From Anaerolineae bacterium (GTDB lineage: Bacteria; Chloroflexota; Anaerolineae; Aggregatilineales; Aggregatilineaceae): 39,338 nt of DNA. The DNA lies in NCBI GenBank assembly GCA_023382715.1, contig JAHDWP010000032.1, positions 1 to 39,338 of the forward strand, in the 5' to 3' direction. Within the stretch, counting starts at the first letter, position 1; the number at the start of each line of letters is the position of its first letter. Of the stretch, positions 7,669-14,336 are shown piece after piece. The notes beneath the pieces are model-generated. The model was not told the origin of the DNA. It did no database searches and saw only the letters and a program-made list of their open reading frames with translations. Made by a program: the position numbers and the translations under genes.

Positions 7669-9093
7669 TCACGCCCAGCCGAGCAGGCGCGCGGCAGTCG
7701 CCAGGGTGAAGGTCACGGCGAAGCCCAGCAGCAGCGGCAGGGCCGTTGCCACCGCCGTCCACTTCAGGCTGCGCGTCTCGTGGTAGATGGTCAGGATGGT
7801 CGTGCTGCACGGGTTGTGAATCAGGCTGAAGAGCATCAGGTTGATCGCGGTCAGCGTCGTCCAGCCGCCCGCGTGCAGGATGTCGCGGATGGCATTGCCC
7901 GACTCCAGTTCGAACATGACCCCCGCGCCCTGCCCCACGCCGGACAGCCGCGCCGTCAGCACGGTCAGCATGAGGATGGTGGGGATGATGATCTCGTTGG
8001 CGGGGATGGCCACAATGTAGGCCAGCAGGATCACGCCGTTCAGCCCCAGCAGCCAGCCGAAACCGTCCAGCAGGCTCACCAGGTGCTCGGCGACGCTCTC
8101 CCCGCCGACGTGCACGTTGGAGATCGTCCAGATGACCACGCCCGCCGGGACCGCCATCGTCACCGCGCGCCACAGCACGATCAGCGTGCGGTCAATGACC
8201 GACGTGTAGAGCGTCTGCCAGATGCGCGGCGGGCGGTAGGGCGGCAGCTCCAGGCTGAAGACGGACGCCTGGCCCTTGAGCATCGTCCGCGAGAGGAACC
8301 ACGACACGGCGAAGGTCAGCAGCACGCCCAGCACGGCGACGCTCACCACCGCCGCCGCCGAGACCAGCCCGGCCAGCGCGGCGGGCACGGCGCTGCCGAT
8401 GAAGATGGTCGAGACCATGATCAGCGTTGGCCAGCGCCCGTTGCAGACGGCGAAGTTGTTGGTGAGGATGGCGATCAGGCGCTCGCGCGGGCTGTCAATG
8501 ACCCGCGTGGCGACCACGCCCGCCGCGTTGCAGCCGAAGCCCATCGTCATCGAGAGGGCCTGCTTGCCGTGCGCGCCCGCCCGGCTGAACAGGCGATCCA
8601 GGTTGAAGGCCACGCGCGGCAGATAGCCGAAATCTTCCAGCAGCGTGAACAGCGGAAAGAAGATGGCCATCGGCGGCAGCATGACGCTGACCACCCACGC
8701 CCCAGCCAGGTATGCCCCGTCCAGCAGCACGCCGCTCAGCCACCAGGGGACGCCCAGCGCGCTCGCCCCGTCCTTGAGGGCGGGGTGCACTTTGTCCAGC
8801 AGCAGCGTCGCCAGCAGGCTGGAAGGCACGTTCGCCCCCTGGATGGTGATCCAGAAGACGACCGTCAGCAGCAGGATCATGATCGGGAAGCCCCACGTCC
8901 GGCTGGTCACCAGGCGGTCAATGGCCCGGTCCAGATCGAAGCGGGGACGCTCGTCCGGGCGGGTGACGGCGCGGTCGGCCAGATGGGCGGCGTCGGTGTA
9001 AAGCGCCTCGGCAAGCTGGTCGTGCAATCCCGCGCCCACCTCTGCCCGCAGCGCGCGCGCCGTTTGCAGGAGGTCGGCGGCTGGGTCGCTCAT
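7669..9093 (-). CDS. feoB: Ferrous iron transporter, membrane (gate) half of a split FeoB
   Basis: 474-aa polytopic protein equivalent to the C-terminal permease part of FeoB, without the GTPase. After an N-terminal cytoplasmic segment (about 1-60) come the helices. The first gate motif is [20 protein letters not shown], followed by [13 protein letters not shown], which keeps the conserved Cys positions. The second gate repeat contains [14 protein letters not shown] and HNPCSTTI. The ATG overlaps the stop of the GTPase gene as ATGA (9090-9093), so the two halves should be made in equal amounts and assemble into one Fe(II) importer. A longer in-frame reading upstream is only a shadow of the GTPase gene. 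It ends the feoA-feoB operon. Confidence 0.88.
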   Translation of the reverse strand: MSDPAADLLQTARALRAEVGAGLHDQLAEALYTDAAHLADRAVTRPDERPRFDLDRAIDRLVTSRTWGFPIMILLLTVVFWITIQGANVPSSLLATLLLDKVHPALKDGASALGVPWWLSGVLLDGAYLAGAWVVSVMLPPMAIFFPLFTLLEDFGYLPRVAFNLDRLFSRAGAHGKQALSMTMGFGCNAAGVVATRVIDSPRERLIAILTNNFAVCNGRWPTLIMVSTIFIGSAVPAALAGLVSAAAVVSVAVLGVLLTFAVSWFLSRTMLKGQASVFSLELPPYRPPRIWQTLYTSVIDRTLIVLWRAVTMAVPAGVVIWTISNVHVGGESVAEHLVSLLDGFGWLLGLNGVILLAYIVAIPANEIIIPTILMLTVLTARLSGVGQGAGVMFELESGNAIRDILHAGGWTTLTAINLMLFSLIHNPCSTTILTIYHETRSLKWTAVATALPLLLGFAVTFTLATAARLLGWA

Positions 9094-9929
9094 GAGGCGA
9101 CTCCGGTCAGAGCCAGCCGCTCGGCGACGGGGGCCGTCTGCAACCCGCGCGACAGGTCGCCCAGGCTGCCATCGCGGATGGCGCTCTCGATCGAGGCGTC
9201 GTCGTCGAGCAGGCGCAGCGCCACCCAACGGGCGTTGGGCAATCCGGGGAAGGCCGCCTCAACGCGCGCCACAAGCTGGCTGAGCACGCGGTCGAGCGCC
9301 GCATCGCGGGTGGAGGCCAGGCGGTGCGGGCGCGGCCTGATCTCGCCGGTTGCCACGCCGTGCACCATCTGCAACAGCTCGCCCACGCCCTCACCGCGCC
9401 GGGCGCTCATGGGCACGACGGGCACGCCCAGGTCGCGCGCCAGCCGCCGCTCGTCCACCACCAGCCGGTGCCGCCGCGCTTCGTCCATCAGGTTGAGCGC
9501 CAGCACTGCCTTGTCGGTGATCTCCAGCACTTGCAGAGCCAGGTTGAGGTTGCGCTCCAGGCGCGTGGCGTCCACGACGATCACCGTCACGTCCGGCTGG
9601 CCGAAAAGGATGAAGTCGCGGGCGATCTCCTCGTCGGCGCTGGTGGCCAGCAGCGAATACGTGCCGGGCAGGTCTACGATCTTGTAACGCTTCTCGCCGT
9701 ACTCAAAGCCGCCTTCGGCCCGCGCCACAGTCTTGCCGGGCCAGTTGCCGGTGTGCTGGCGCAGGCCGGTCAGGGCGTTGAAGACGGTGCTCTTGCCGGT
9801 ATTGGGGTTGCCCGCCAGGGCCACCACGTAGTCCCAGGAGTCCATGCTGACGCCCAGGCGCGCCAGGTGGCGGTTCATGGGGCAGGTCGCGCAGGCCGAC
9901 CCAGGCAGAGTGTTAGTTGTCATCGTCAT
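9090..9929 (-). CDS. feoB: FeoB GTPase half (split FeoB)
   Basis: 279-aa soluble protein holding only the N-terminal G domain and the helical spacer of FeoB. G1 is GNPNTGKST (40-48), G2 TGNWPGKTV (about 60-68), G3 DLPG (86-89), G4 NLMD (146-149) and G5 SARRGEG (about 174). A CxxC pair (Cys13, Cys16) precedes the G domain and may bind metal. Usual FeoB is about 650-800 aa in one chain; here the coding sequence stops after the spacer and a new ATG starts the permease in another frame. The start at 9929 overlaps the feoA stop as ATGA. GTP binding and hydrolysis by this subunit would gate iron uptake by the partner permease. Confidence 0.9.
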   Translation of the reverse strand: MTMTTNTLPGSACATCPMNRHLARLGVSMDSWDYVVALAGNPNTGKSTVFNALTGLRQHTGNWPGKTVARAEGGFEYGEKRYKIVDLPGTYSLLATSADEEIARDFILFGQPDVTVIVVDATRLERNLNLALQVLEITDKAVLALNLMDEARRHRLVVDERRLARDLGVPVVPMSARRGEGVGELLQMVHGVATGEIRPRPHRLASTRDAALDRVLSQLVARVEAAFPGLPNARWVALRLLDDDASIESAIRDGSLGDLSRGLQTAPVAERLALTGVAS

Positions 9930-10210
9930 GAGAGCATCTCCGGTGCAGGGCTGCGAATCTCAATCTGAACGGCCTGGCTCTGGCGCAGCGCGATCAGCGC
10001 GCCGCGCACCCGGTAGGCCACCGGGTCGCGGAGCGGGCTGCGCAGCTCGGCGATGATGCGCGTGCCGGGCACGATGCCCAGGTCCATCAGCCGGCGGCGC
10101 TCGGCGCCGTCGCTGTGCAGGGCGACGACCTCGGCGGTTTCGCCGGGCTGCAGGTCGGCCAGGGTGCGCTGGGCGGGCTGTTCATGGCCAGGATCGGGGT
10201 TCAGTGACAT
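9926..10210 (-). CDS. feoA: FeoA, ferrous iron transport accessory protein
   Basis: 94-aa protein with the FeoA SH3-like core: [15 protein letters not shown], then [15 protein letters not shown] and a C-terminal beta strand with [11 protein letters not shown]. FeoA is a small cytosolic partner needed for FeoB-dependent Fe(II) import. The first ~15 residues ([15 protein letters not shown]) are a non-conserved tail. It is the first gene of the feoA-feoB(GTPase)-feoB(permease) operon and is joined to the next gene by a 4-bp overlap. It is driven by the promoter at 10268-10296, which overlaps an iron-box-like palindrome. Confidence 0.88.
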   Translation of the reverse strand: MSLNPDPGHEQPAQRTLADLQPGETAEVVALHSDGAERRRLMDLGIVPGTRIIAELRSPLRDPVAYRVRGALIALRQSQAVQIEIRSPAPEMLS

Positions 10211-10267
10211 GTGCCTGTCTTCACAAAGATTTCAACGGACGGAAACAGCAAATCCTTACCATGAGAG

Positions 10268-10296
10268 ATTGTATTTTAGGTGTGCCGAAATGTCAA
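10268..10296 (-). promoter_or_regulatory. feoA promoter with embedded DtxR-box-like palindrome
   Basis: On the minus strand: TTGACA (10296-10291), a 17-bp spacer and TACAAT (10273-10268), a near-consensus sigma-70 promoter about 60 bp before feoA. Within the spacer, plus-strand TTAGG-TGTG-CCGAA (10276-10289) is a near-palindrome resembling the half-site arrangement of DtxR/IdeR boxes (TTAGGTTAGCCTAA). A repressor bound there would block RNA polymerase. Confidence 0.65.
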
Positions 10297-10369
10297 GTCG
10301 TAAATGCGCGAAAAAACAGCGGCGGTCTGCCAGCGACACGCTCAGCCAGGCACCCCGCAGGCGAACCAA

Positions 10370-10398
10370 TTGACACGCCGCTGAATTCGTGCTATATC
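10370..10398 (+). promoter_or_regulatory. Promoter of the LysW-like gene
   Basis: TTGACA (10370-10375), a 17-bp spacer and TATATC (10393-10398). It is divergent from the feoA promoter, with 73 bp between the two -35 boxes. The first 13 bases (TTGACACGCCGCT) are identical to the -35 region of the prmC promoter at 20268. Confidence 0.65.
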
Positions 10399-10446
10399 GC
10401 TTCATAGTGCGTCTCATTCTCCTTTGCACACTGTTGAGCGGCAAGA

Positions 10447-10698
10447 ATGAAGAGCGATGCGTTTGACAGCAAGACCGGGGGCCAGCAGCGCAGCCCGAAG
10501 AGCAAGCTCCGCGCGCGTTGTCCGTCGTGTAATGCCTGGGTGCCACTGCGGGACAATGTGGAAGTGTGGGACCTGGTGGACTGTCCCGAATGCAACACGC
10601 AGTTGGAGGTTGTTGACCTGCGCCCGCCCACGCTGGAACATGCGGGGGCCGGGCTAGAGGAGGAAGAAGAGTGGGACGAGGAGGACTGGGAGGAGTGA
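10447..10698 (+). CDS. LysW-like small zinc-ribbon carrier protein
   Basis: 83-aa acidic protein. Residues about 22-60 form a zinc ribbon (CPSC, then 20 residues later CPEC) with the LysW-type sequence LVDCPECNTQLEVVDLRPPTLE. The tail is EEEEEWDEEDWEE. LysW, about 54 aa in Thermus, ends in EDWGE, and its C-terminal Glu is the attachment point for alpha-aminoadipate in lysine/arginine synthesis. Here the tail ends EDWEE, keeping a terminal Glu, and a ~20-residue basic N-terminal extension is added. No LysX/ArgX ligase or other lysine genes lie nearby, so it may serve genes elsewhere or another carrier role. It has its own promoter and terminator and is monocistronic. Its Shine-Dalgarno sequence is weak. 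Confidence 0.7.
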   Translation: MKSDAFDSKTGGQQRSPKSKLRARCPSCNAWVPLRDNVEVWDLVDCPECNTQLEVVDLRPPTLEHAGAGLEEEEEWDEEDWEE

Positions 10699-10765
10699 CA
10701 CGCCCGGCTCGCGCCAGATGAGTCGGCCCTGCGCCCTTCGCCATCATCACATAGCGCGCTGACAC

Positions 10766-10800
10766 ATCCCCACCCCTCGCCGGGCGGGGATTTTTCGTTT
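10766..10800 (+). terminator. Rho-independent terminator after the LysW-like gene
   Basis: ATCCCCACCC and GGGCGGGGAT form a 10-bp stem with one mismatch and a 6-nt loop, followed directly by TTTTT. It lies 68 bp past the stop codon at 10698. Confidence 0.75.
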
Positions 10801-11051
10801 GGCGAGATACTTTCGCAGGGCGTCTCGCCATACACCCTACCGGGGCCGCAGCAGAGCAGCGCCCCTGCGAAACCTGCGCGGGTTTGGCTCGCCAACGGTA
10901 TCGGATGACGCTGCCCGCAAAAACATGGCATAATAGGCAGAGTGCCGCGTAAAAAAGCGCAACGCAGCCCCGCCCGCTGCGTATACTCTGGTAGAACGCT
11001 GGCGGGCAGCCTGCGCCCCGGCTTTCCTGGGCCGGAAAAGGAGCCAGACCG
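10801..11051. other. Intergenic region before the DUF4013 gene
   Basis: It holds the small hairpin GGCGAGA/TCTCGCC (10801-10829), the dispersed hairpin repeat at 10842-10866, and weak promoter-like boxes: CATAAT at 10929-10934 with ATGACG 18 bp upstream, and TATACT at 10982-10987. AAGGAG at about 11040 is the Shine-Dalgarno sequence of the next gene. No coding sequence is seen. Confidence 0.4.
10842..10866 (-). repeat. Short hairpin repeat (copy 3)
   Basis: The complement reads AGGGGCGCTGCTCTGCTGCG followed by GCCCC. Same family as 103-125, 7641-7663, 19105-19127 and 20314-20336. Confidence 0.55.
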
Positions 11052-11678
11052 ATGGACTTTGGACGCGCCCTCAGCTTCCCCTTCGACGACGAAGAGTGGC
11101 CAGTGAAGGTCATCCTCGGCACACTGCTCTCGCTCGTGCCGTTCTTCGCCCAGGGCTACCAGGTGCGCGTGGCGCGCAGCGTCGTGCGTGGCGAGAAGCG
11201 CCCGCTGCCGTCCGCCGAGCGGCTGGGCGAGGTCTTCATAGATGGGGTGGTCATGGCCGCTGCCGCCTTCGTCTACTTCCTGCCGCTGGTGCTGATCGGC
11301 TGCGTGATCGCGCTGCCGGCCATCCTCACCAATGACGGGCTGCTGGCCGTCTGCGCGAGCTGCTGCGTCGTGCTGGCAGCACTGCTCTACGCCATCCCGG
11401 CGCTGATGCTCACCTACATGGGCATGATCCGCTACGCCGAAACAGGCAACTTCTCGGAATATTTCCGGCTCGGCGCGCTGATCCGCGATGCGCGCCAGAA
11501 CGCGAGCCTGCTGGCTGTGCTGGTGATGTATGTGTTCTTGTTCGGTCTGCTGGCCGCGGTGGTGACGCCGTTCGTGGCGGCATTCATCGTCGGCGTGCCG
11601 CTGGTCAACTTCTACTATCATGTGGCGACAGGACACCTGATCGGCCAGGCCGGGCGCATGATCCTGGTGGAGTTCTGA
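11052..11678 (+). CDS. DUF4013-family membrane protein
   Basis: 208-aa polytopic membrane protein. Residues 1-45 (MDFGRALSFPFDDEEWPVKV then GTLLSLVPFFAQGY) match the start typical of DUF4013 proteins. Membrane segments are seen at about 20-38, 70-92, 95-122 and 155-185. The family occurs in Chloroflexota, archaea and some other bacteria, and its function is not known. The start has AAGGAG at good spacing. It is followed at 130 bp by a second small membrane protein and then a Fur-like regulator on the same strand; an inverted repeat lies in the first gap. Confidence 0.8.
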   Translation: MDFGRALSFPFDDEEWPVKVILGTLLSLVPFFAQGYQVRVARSVVRGEKRPLPSAERLGEVFIDGVVMAAAAFVYFLPLVLIGCVIALPAILTNDGLLAVCASCCVVLAALLYAIPALMLTYMGMIRYAETGNFSEYFRLGALIRDARQNASLLAVLVMYVFLFGLLAAVVTPFVAAFIVGVPLVNFYYHVATGHLIGQAGRMILVEF

Positions 11679-11684
11679 GGGTGA

Positions 11685-11775
11685 ACGGCGGTTGGCTGTT
11701 GGTTAGTGGTGAGGGCGGCTCGGTCAGGGTACGTTCGACCATCAACCAACCACCACCAGTCAATAACCACCCTTC
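11685..11775. repeat. Imperfect inverted repeat of GGTTGGT/ACCAACC type
   Basis: GGTTGGCTGTTGGTTAGTGG (from about 11690) faces ACCATCAACCAACCACCACC (from about 11738), a low-complexity hairpin between two genes. Similar GGTTGGTGGTGAG or ACCAACCACC stretches occur at 18045-18095, 20108-20145, 23160-23185 and 24290-24320. Confidence 0.5.
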
Positions 11776-11808
11776 TCCTTCCGCGCGAGCACGATAAGGA
11801 GATAACGA

Positions 11809-12174
11809 ATGAACGACACAGGGCGAATTGTGGCGACGACGATCATCTGGGTCGGCCTGATGGCCCTGCTGGGCGGGCTGCTGACCACGTCGGTCGGGGC
11901 CATCGCCAACGCTAACAGCGCGACCGTCCTGGGCATCGTCATCGTGCTGAGTGTGATGGCAGTGATCATCACGGCTGTCGTGTGGCACGATGGGGCCTCG
12001 TCGCACCGCGCCGATAATCGCGCCCTGAGCGGCAAGCGCAAGCGCCTGCAAGGGGATCGCGTCGCCCGCCTGCTGGACGAACTCAGCGATGAGGAAGTGT
12101 ACGAGTTGGAGGCGCTGCTGCTGCACGAGGCCCGCGCCGAACGCGAGTCCGCCGCGCGCCGGGGCAGCGAGTGA
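11809..12174 (+). CDS. Small membrane protein of unknown function
   Basis: 121-aa protein with two hydrophobic helices (about 8-32 and 40-60) and a charged cytoplasmic tail of about 60 residues. The tail is rich in Arg and Glu and contains RVARLLDELSDEEVYELEALL, a predicted amphipathic helix that could pair with another protein. I do not recognise the family. AAGGAG lies upstream of the ATG. The fur-like gene starts 27 bp after its stop, so the two are probably co-transcribed; the tail may be an adaptor for that regulator, but this is a guess from proximity only. Confidence 0.7.
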   Translation: MNDTGRIVATTIIWVGLMALLGGLLTTSVGAIANANSATVLGIVIVLSVMAVIITAVVWHDGASSHRADNRALSGKRKRLQGDRVARLLDELSDEEVYELEALLLHEARAERESAARRGSE

Positions 12175-12201
12175 CCGGGGCAGCCAGGACAGCGAAGCCC
12201 T

Positions 12202-12657
12202 ATGCCGCACATCATTGACGAAGCTGAAGCGACTCTGCACCAGCGCGGATTCAAGGTCACGCCGCAGCGCACGCTGTTGCTGCAGGTGCTGGCCGCGCAG
12301 TCGTCGCACCTGGACGCCGAGGAGATCTACGCGCTGGCCCACGCCCAGGACGCCAGCATCAGCCTGGCGACGGTCTATCGAGCGCTCAACCTGTACACCG
12401 AGTTGGGGCTGGTGGATCGCCGCTATGTGGAGCCGGAGCATCGCCGCGAGGTATATCGCCTGGCCGACGGCCCGGAGCAGCACTACCTGACCTGCCTGCG
12501 CTGCGGGACGCGCGTGCTGATCGCCACCGACCTGCTCAACAGCATGGCCCGCGAGCTGGTGCGCCGCAAGGGGGTCAGCGTGACCAGCGCCTGCGCCTGC
12601 TTCACCGGCTACTGCCCCGACTGCACGGCTGCTCTCAAGCGCGAGGGGAAGCTCTAG
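12202..12657 (+). CDS. Fur-family transcriptional regulator with altered metal-sensing site
   Basis: 151-aa protein with the Fur DNA-binding domain (residues 10-85: LHQRGFKVTPQRTLLLQVL and ISLATVYRALNLYTELGLV). The structural zinc pairs CLRC (98-101) and CPDC (138-141) are kept. The usual HHHDH before the first pair is replaced by PEQHY, the following Glu-rich region reads CGTRVLIATD, and the conserved His before the last pair is replaced (SACACF, with two extra Cys at 131 and 133). It therefore probably lacks the canonical regulatory metal site, and sensing may be lost, weakened or moved to cysteines. It lies 2 kb from feoA, so a role in iron control is tempting but not shown. Confidence 0.85.
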   Translation: MPHIIDEAEATLHQRGFKVTPQRTLLLQVLAAQSSHLDAEEIYALAHAQDASISLATVYRALNLYTELGLVDRRYVEPEHRREVYRLADGPEQHYLTCLRCGTRVLIATDLLNSMARELVRRKGVSVTSACACFTGYCPDCTAALKREGKL

Positions 12658-12687
12658 TACAGGCTGGCGGAAGTCCGCCGGTAGTTG

Positions 12688-12796
12688 TTCGCTGCCCCCC
12701 ACCCCAAACCCCATCCCCCACAAGGAGGGAGAAGCTTAGCGGACGCGCTTTTCGCCCTTCCCCCCTTGTGGGGGAAGGGCCGGGGATGGGGGGTCA
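12688..12796. repeat. Dispersed ~110-bp repeat (copy 2, reverse orientation)
   Basis: CCCCCCACCCCAAACCCCATCCC at one end and GGGCCGGGGATGGGGGG at the other: the same element as 4335-4462 and 23012-23143, inverted. A GGCGGAAGTCCGCC hairpin and GTTGTTCGCTGC motif precede it at 12664-12690. It fills the gap between the fur-like gene and the convergent methyltransferase. Confidence 0.7.
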
Positions 12797-12851
12797 AAAG
12801 TGCATAACACGCTCCAGAGACGATGGTTATGTTGGGCTGCGCCCGCGCAGC

Positions 12852-13952
12852 CTACGTCGCGTGTTCGCCCGCCTGGCGAGCGATCTCCTGACGCAGCGAA
12901 TCTAGCAGCCTGAGCTGACCTGTCGCGCCGTCGCGAAAATACCAGTGCGTCCACCCGTTACAGGATGGGGCGTTTTTCAACCACGCGCTGACCTGGTGAA
13001 TTGAGCCGATGTGCCCGTTGGCCTGTAACCGCCCGTCCCCCAGGATGATGGCCCGGTGATCGGTCCGCTCCAGGTATAACTCCTGCCCGGCCCGAAGGTA
13101 TCCCCGCTCGAGGAGGGCTTTGAAGGGCACGCGCGCCGCGTTTTTGCGGGAGGGCGTGTCGAGGAGGGGGTCGGTTGGGCTGAGAGGCTTGACCGCCGCC
13201 ACACGCTTTTCCGCCGCCTGGAAATAAACCTCATCGCGTTCGATCCCCAGCCAGTGACGGTGCAGCAGCCTGGCGACCGCCGCCGTCGTGCCGGTGCCGC
13301 TGAAGGGATCGAGGACCAGGTCGCCTGGCAGGCTGCTGGCCAGGATGATGCGCTTGAGCAGCTCCTCTGGCTTCTGTGTCGAATGGAGCTTCCGGCCAGC
13401 TTCGTCCCGCAGGCGCTCCTCGCCGCCACAGACGTTGATCGGCCAGACACTGCCCAGTTGCTTGCCCTCGTTGAACTGCTTCATGGCGTGGTGGTTGAAG
13501 GTGTAGCGCGCGCCCTGGCTGTGCTGCGCCCAGATCACGAACTCAACGTCATTCTTCAGGCGCGTGCCGCGAAAGTTGGGCATGGCGTTCGGCTTGTACC
13601 AGGTGACGGTGTTCAGGATCCAGAAGTCGAGGTCTTGCAGGATGGCCCCCACGCGGAAGATGTTGTGGTAGGTGCCCGAAATCCAGATCGTCGCCGTCTC
13701 CTTCATGACCTCGCGGACGGCCAGCAGCCAGGCGCGGGTGAAGGCATCGTAGGCGTCGAAGCCGTCGAACTGATCCCAGGCGTCATCTACGGCGTCCACG
13801 CGGGTCAGGTTGGGCCGCCAGAGTTCCTGCTGCAATTGCAGGTTGTACGGCGGATCGGCGAAGACCAGGTCTGCGCTGCGCCGGGGCAGCGCCGGCAGGA
13901 TGTCCAGCGCATCGCCGAGCAGAATCGTGTCCAGGAAGAGGTTGTCGGCCAT
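12852..13952 (-). CDS. Adenine-N6 DNA methyltransferase, CcrM-like (probable GANTC)
   Basis: 366-aa beta-class methyltransferase. The catalytic DPPYN is at 33-37 and the later SAM motif DPFSGTGTT at 215-223, the order seen in CcrM/HinfI-type enzymes. The C-terminal domain (about 270-360) contains SIHQVSAW and CNGWTHWYF, which resembles the CcrM-specific C-terminal domain with its CNGWTFW signature. CcrM methylates GANTC. No endonuclease gene is adjacent, so it looks like an orphan, possibly epigenetic, enzyme. The ATG at 13952 has GGTGAG upstream; GTG starts at 13964 or 14012 are alternatives. Two GANTC sites lie close upstream (14006-14010 and 14029-14033), where methylation could feed back on expression. 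Confidence 0.85.
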   Translation of the reverse strand: MADNLFLDTILLGDALDILPALPRRSADLVFADPPYNLQLQQELWRPNLTRVDAVDDAWDQFDGFDAYDAFTRAWLLAVREVMKETATIWISGTYHNIFRVGAILQDLDFWILNTVTWYKPNAMPNFRGTRLKNDVEFVIWAQHSQGARYTFNHHAMKQFNEGKQLGSVWPINVCGGEERLRDEAGRKLHSTQKPEELLKRIILASSLPGDLVLDPFSGTGTTAAVARLLHRHWLGIERDEVYFQAAEKRVAAVKPLSPTDPLLDTPSRKNAARVPFKALLERGYLRAGQELYLERTDHRAIILGDGRLQANGHIGSIHQVSAWLKNAPSCNGWTHWYFRDGATGQLRLLDSLRQEIARQAGEHAT

Positions 13953-14263
13953 CGTATCGCTCACCGCGCCACCCTGGGCGCATAGTTCAGCGAAGCTCAA
14001 TGAGCGACTCACAGACTGCTTACGCTATGAGTCATATCTATTTTAAACTATTTGCACTCAGAAGGGAACCGCTTGCGCGGCAGGGGGCATTTTACGATAG
14101 GGGGAAAGTGCCTGAACCGCAGAGACGCAGAGGGCGCGGAGAACAGCAAAGAAACTCTTTAGCCTTTCTCTGCGCTCTCTGCGCCTCTGCGATGATGCTT
14201 TGCTCCACAATTCGCCCACGCCTACACCCCCCAACTCCGCCCTCAACAGGCCCCCGGCGCGTG
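13953..14263. other. Divergent intergenic region between the methyltransferase and prfA
   Basis: It holds two GANTC sites (14006-14010 and 14029-14033), an AT-rich patch at 14034-14050 that may carry the methyltransferase promoter (no clear box pair), the CGCAGAG hairpin repeat at 14115-14191, and the prfA promoter at its right end. No gene is supported. Confidence 0.5.
14115..14191. repeat. Palindromic CGCAGAGACGCAGAG repeat (copy 1)
   Basis: ACCGCAGAGACGCAGAGGGC on the left faces CTCTGCGCTCTCTGCGCCTC on the right, a ~77-bp imperfect hairpin made of GCAGAGA-like units. Copies occur at 26244-26321 and 27924-28010, all intergenic. Arms are conserved while the central loop differs. Confidence 0.7.
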
Positions 14264-14272
14264 TGGTATAAT
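14264..14272 (+). promoter_or_regulatory. prfA extended -10 promoter
   Basis: TGGTATAAT: a TG extension and perfect TATAAT (14267-14272), 65 bp before the prfA ATG. The -35 region (TCAACA, 14243-14248, 18-bp spacer) is weak. Confidence 0.65.
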
Positions 14273-14298
14273 CGCCGCACAGCAACAACGACGTTTCC

Positions 14299-14320
14299 AG
14301 GCCCCCGGTGGGGCCTTTGT
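14299..14320 (+). promoter_or_regulatory. Terminator-like hairpin in the prfA 5' leader
   Basis: AGGCCCC (14299-14305) and GGGGCCT (14310-14316) form a perfect 7-bp stem with a CGGT loop, followed by TTTGTGTG. It lies between the prfA promoter and its Shine-Dalgarno sequence, so it could attenuate transcription or stabilise the mRNA 5' end. Confidence 0.45.
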
Positions 14321-14336
14321 GTGAGGGATTGACTGC

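Noticed and set aside
9080-9100. feoB as a frameshifted pseudogene
   Set aside because: Both halves are intact, the overlap is an exact ATGA and the same overlap links feoA; a sequencing error is possible but less likely.
7564-9687. Long plus-strand open frame across feoB
   Set aside because: Antisense shadow; no recognisable domain, and the minus strand has clear FeoB motifs.
14115-14191. CRISPR array
   Set aside because: The repeated GCAGAGA units form one hairpin, with no evenly spaced repeats and spacers and no cas genes.
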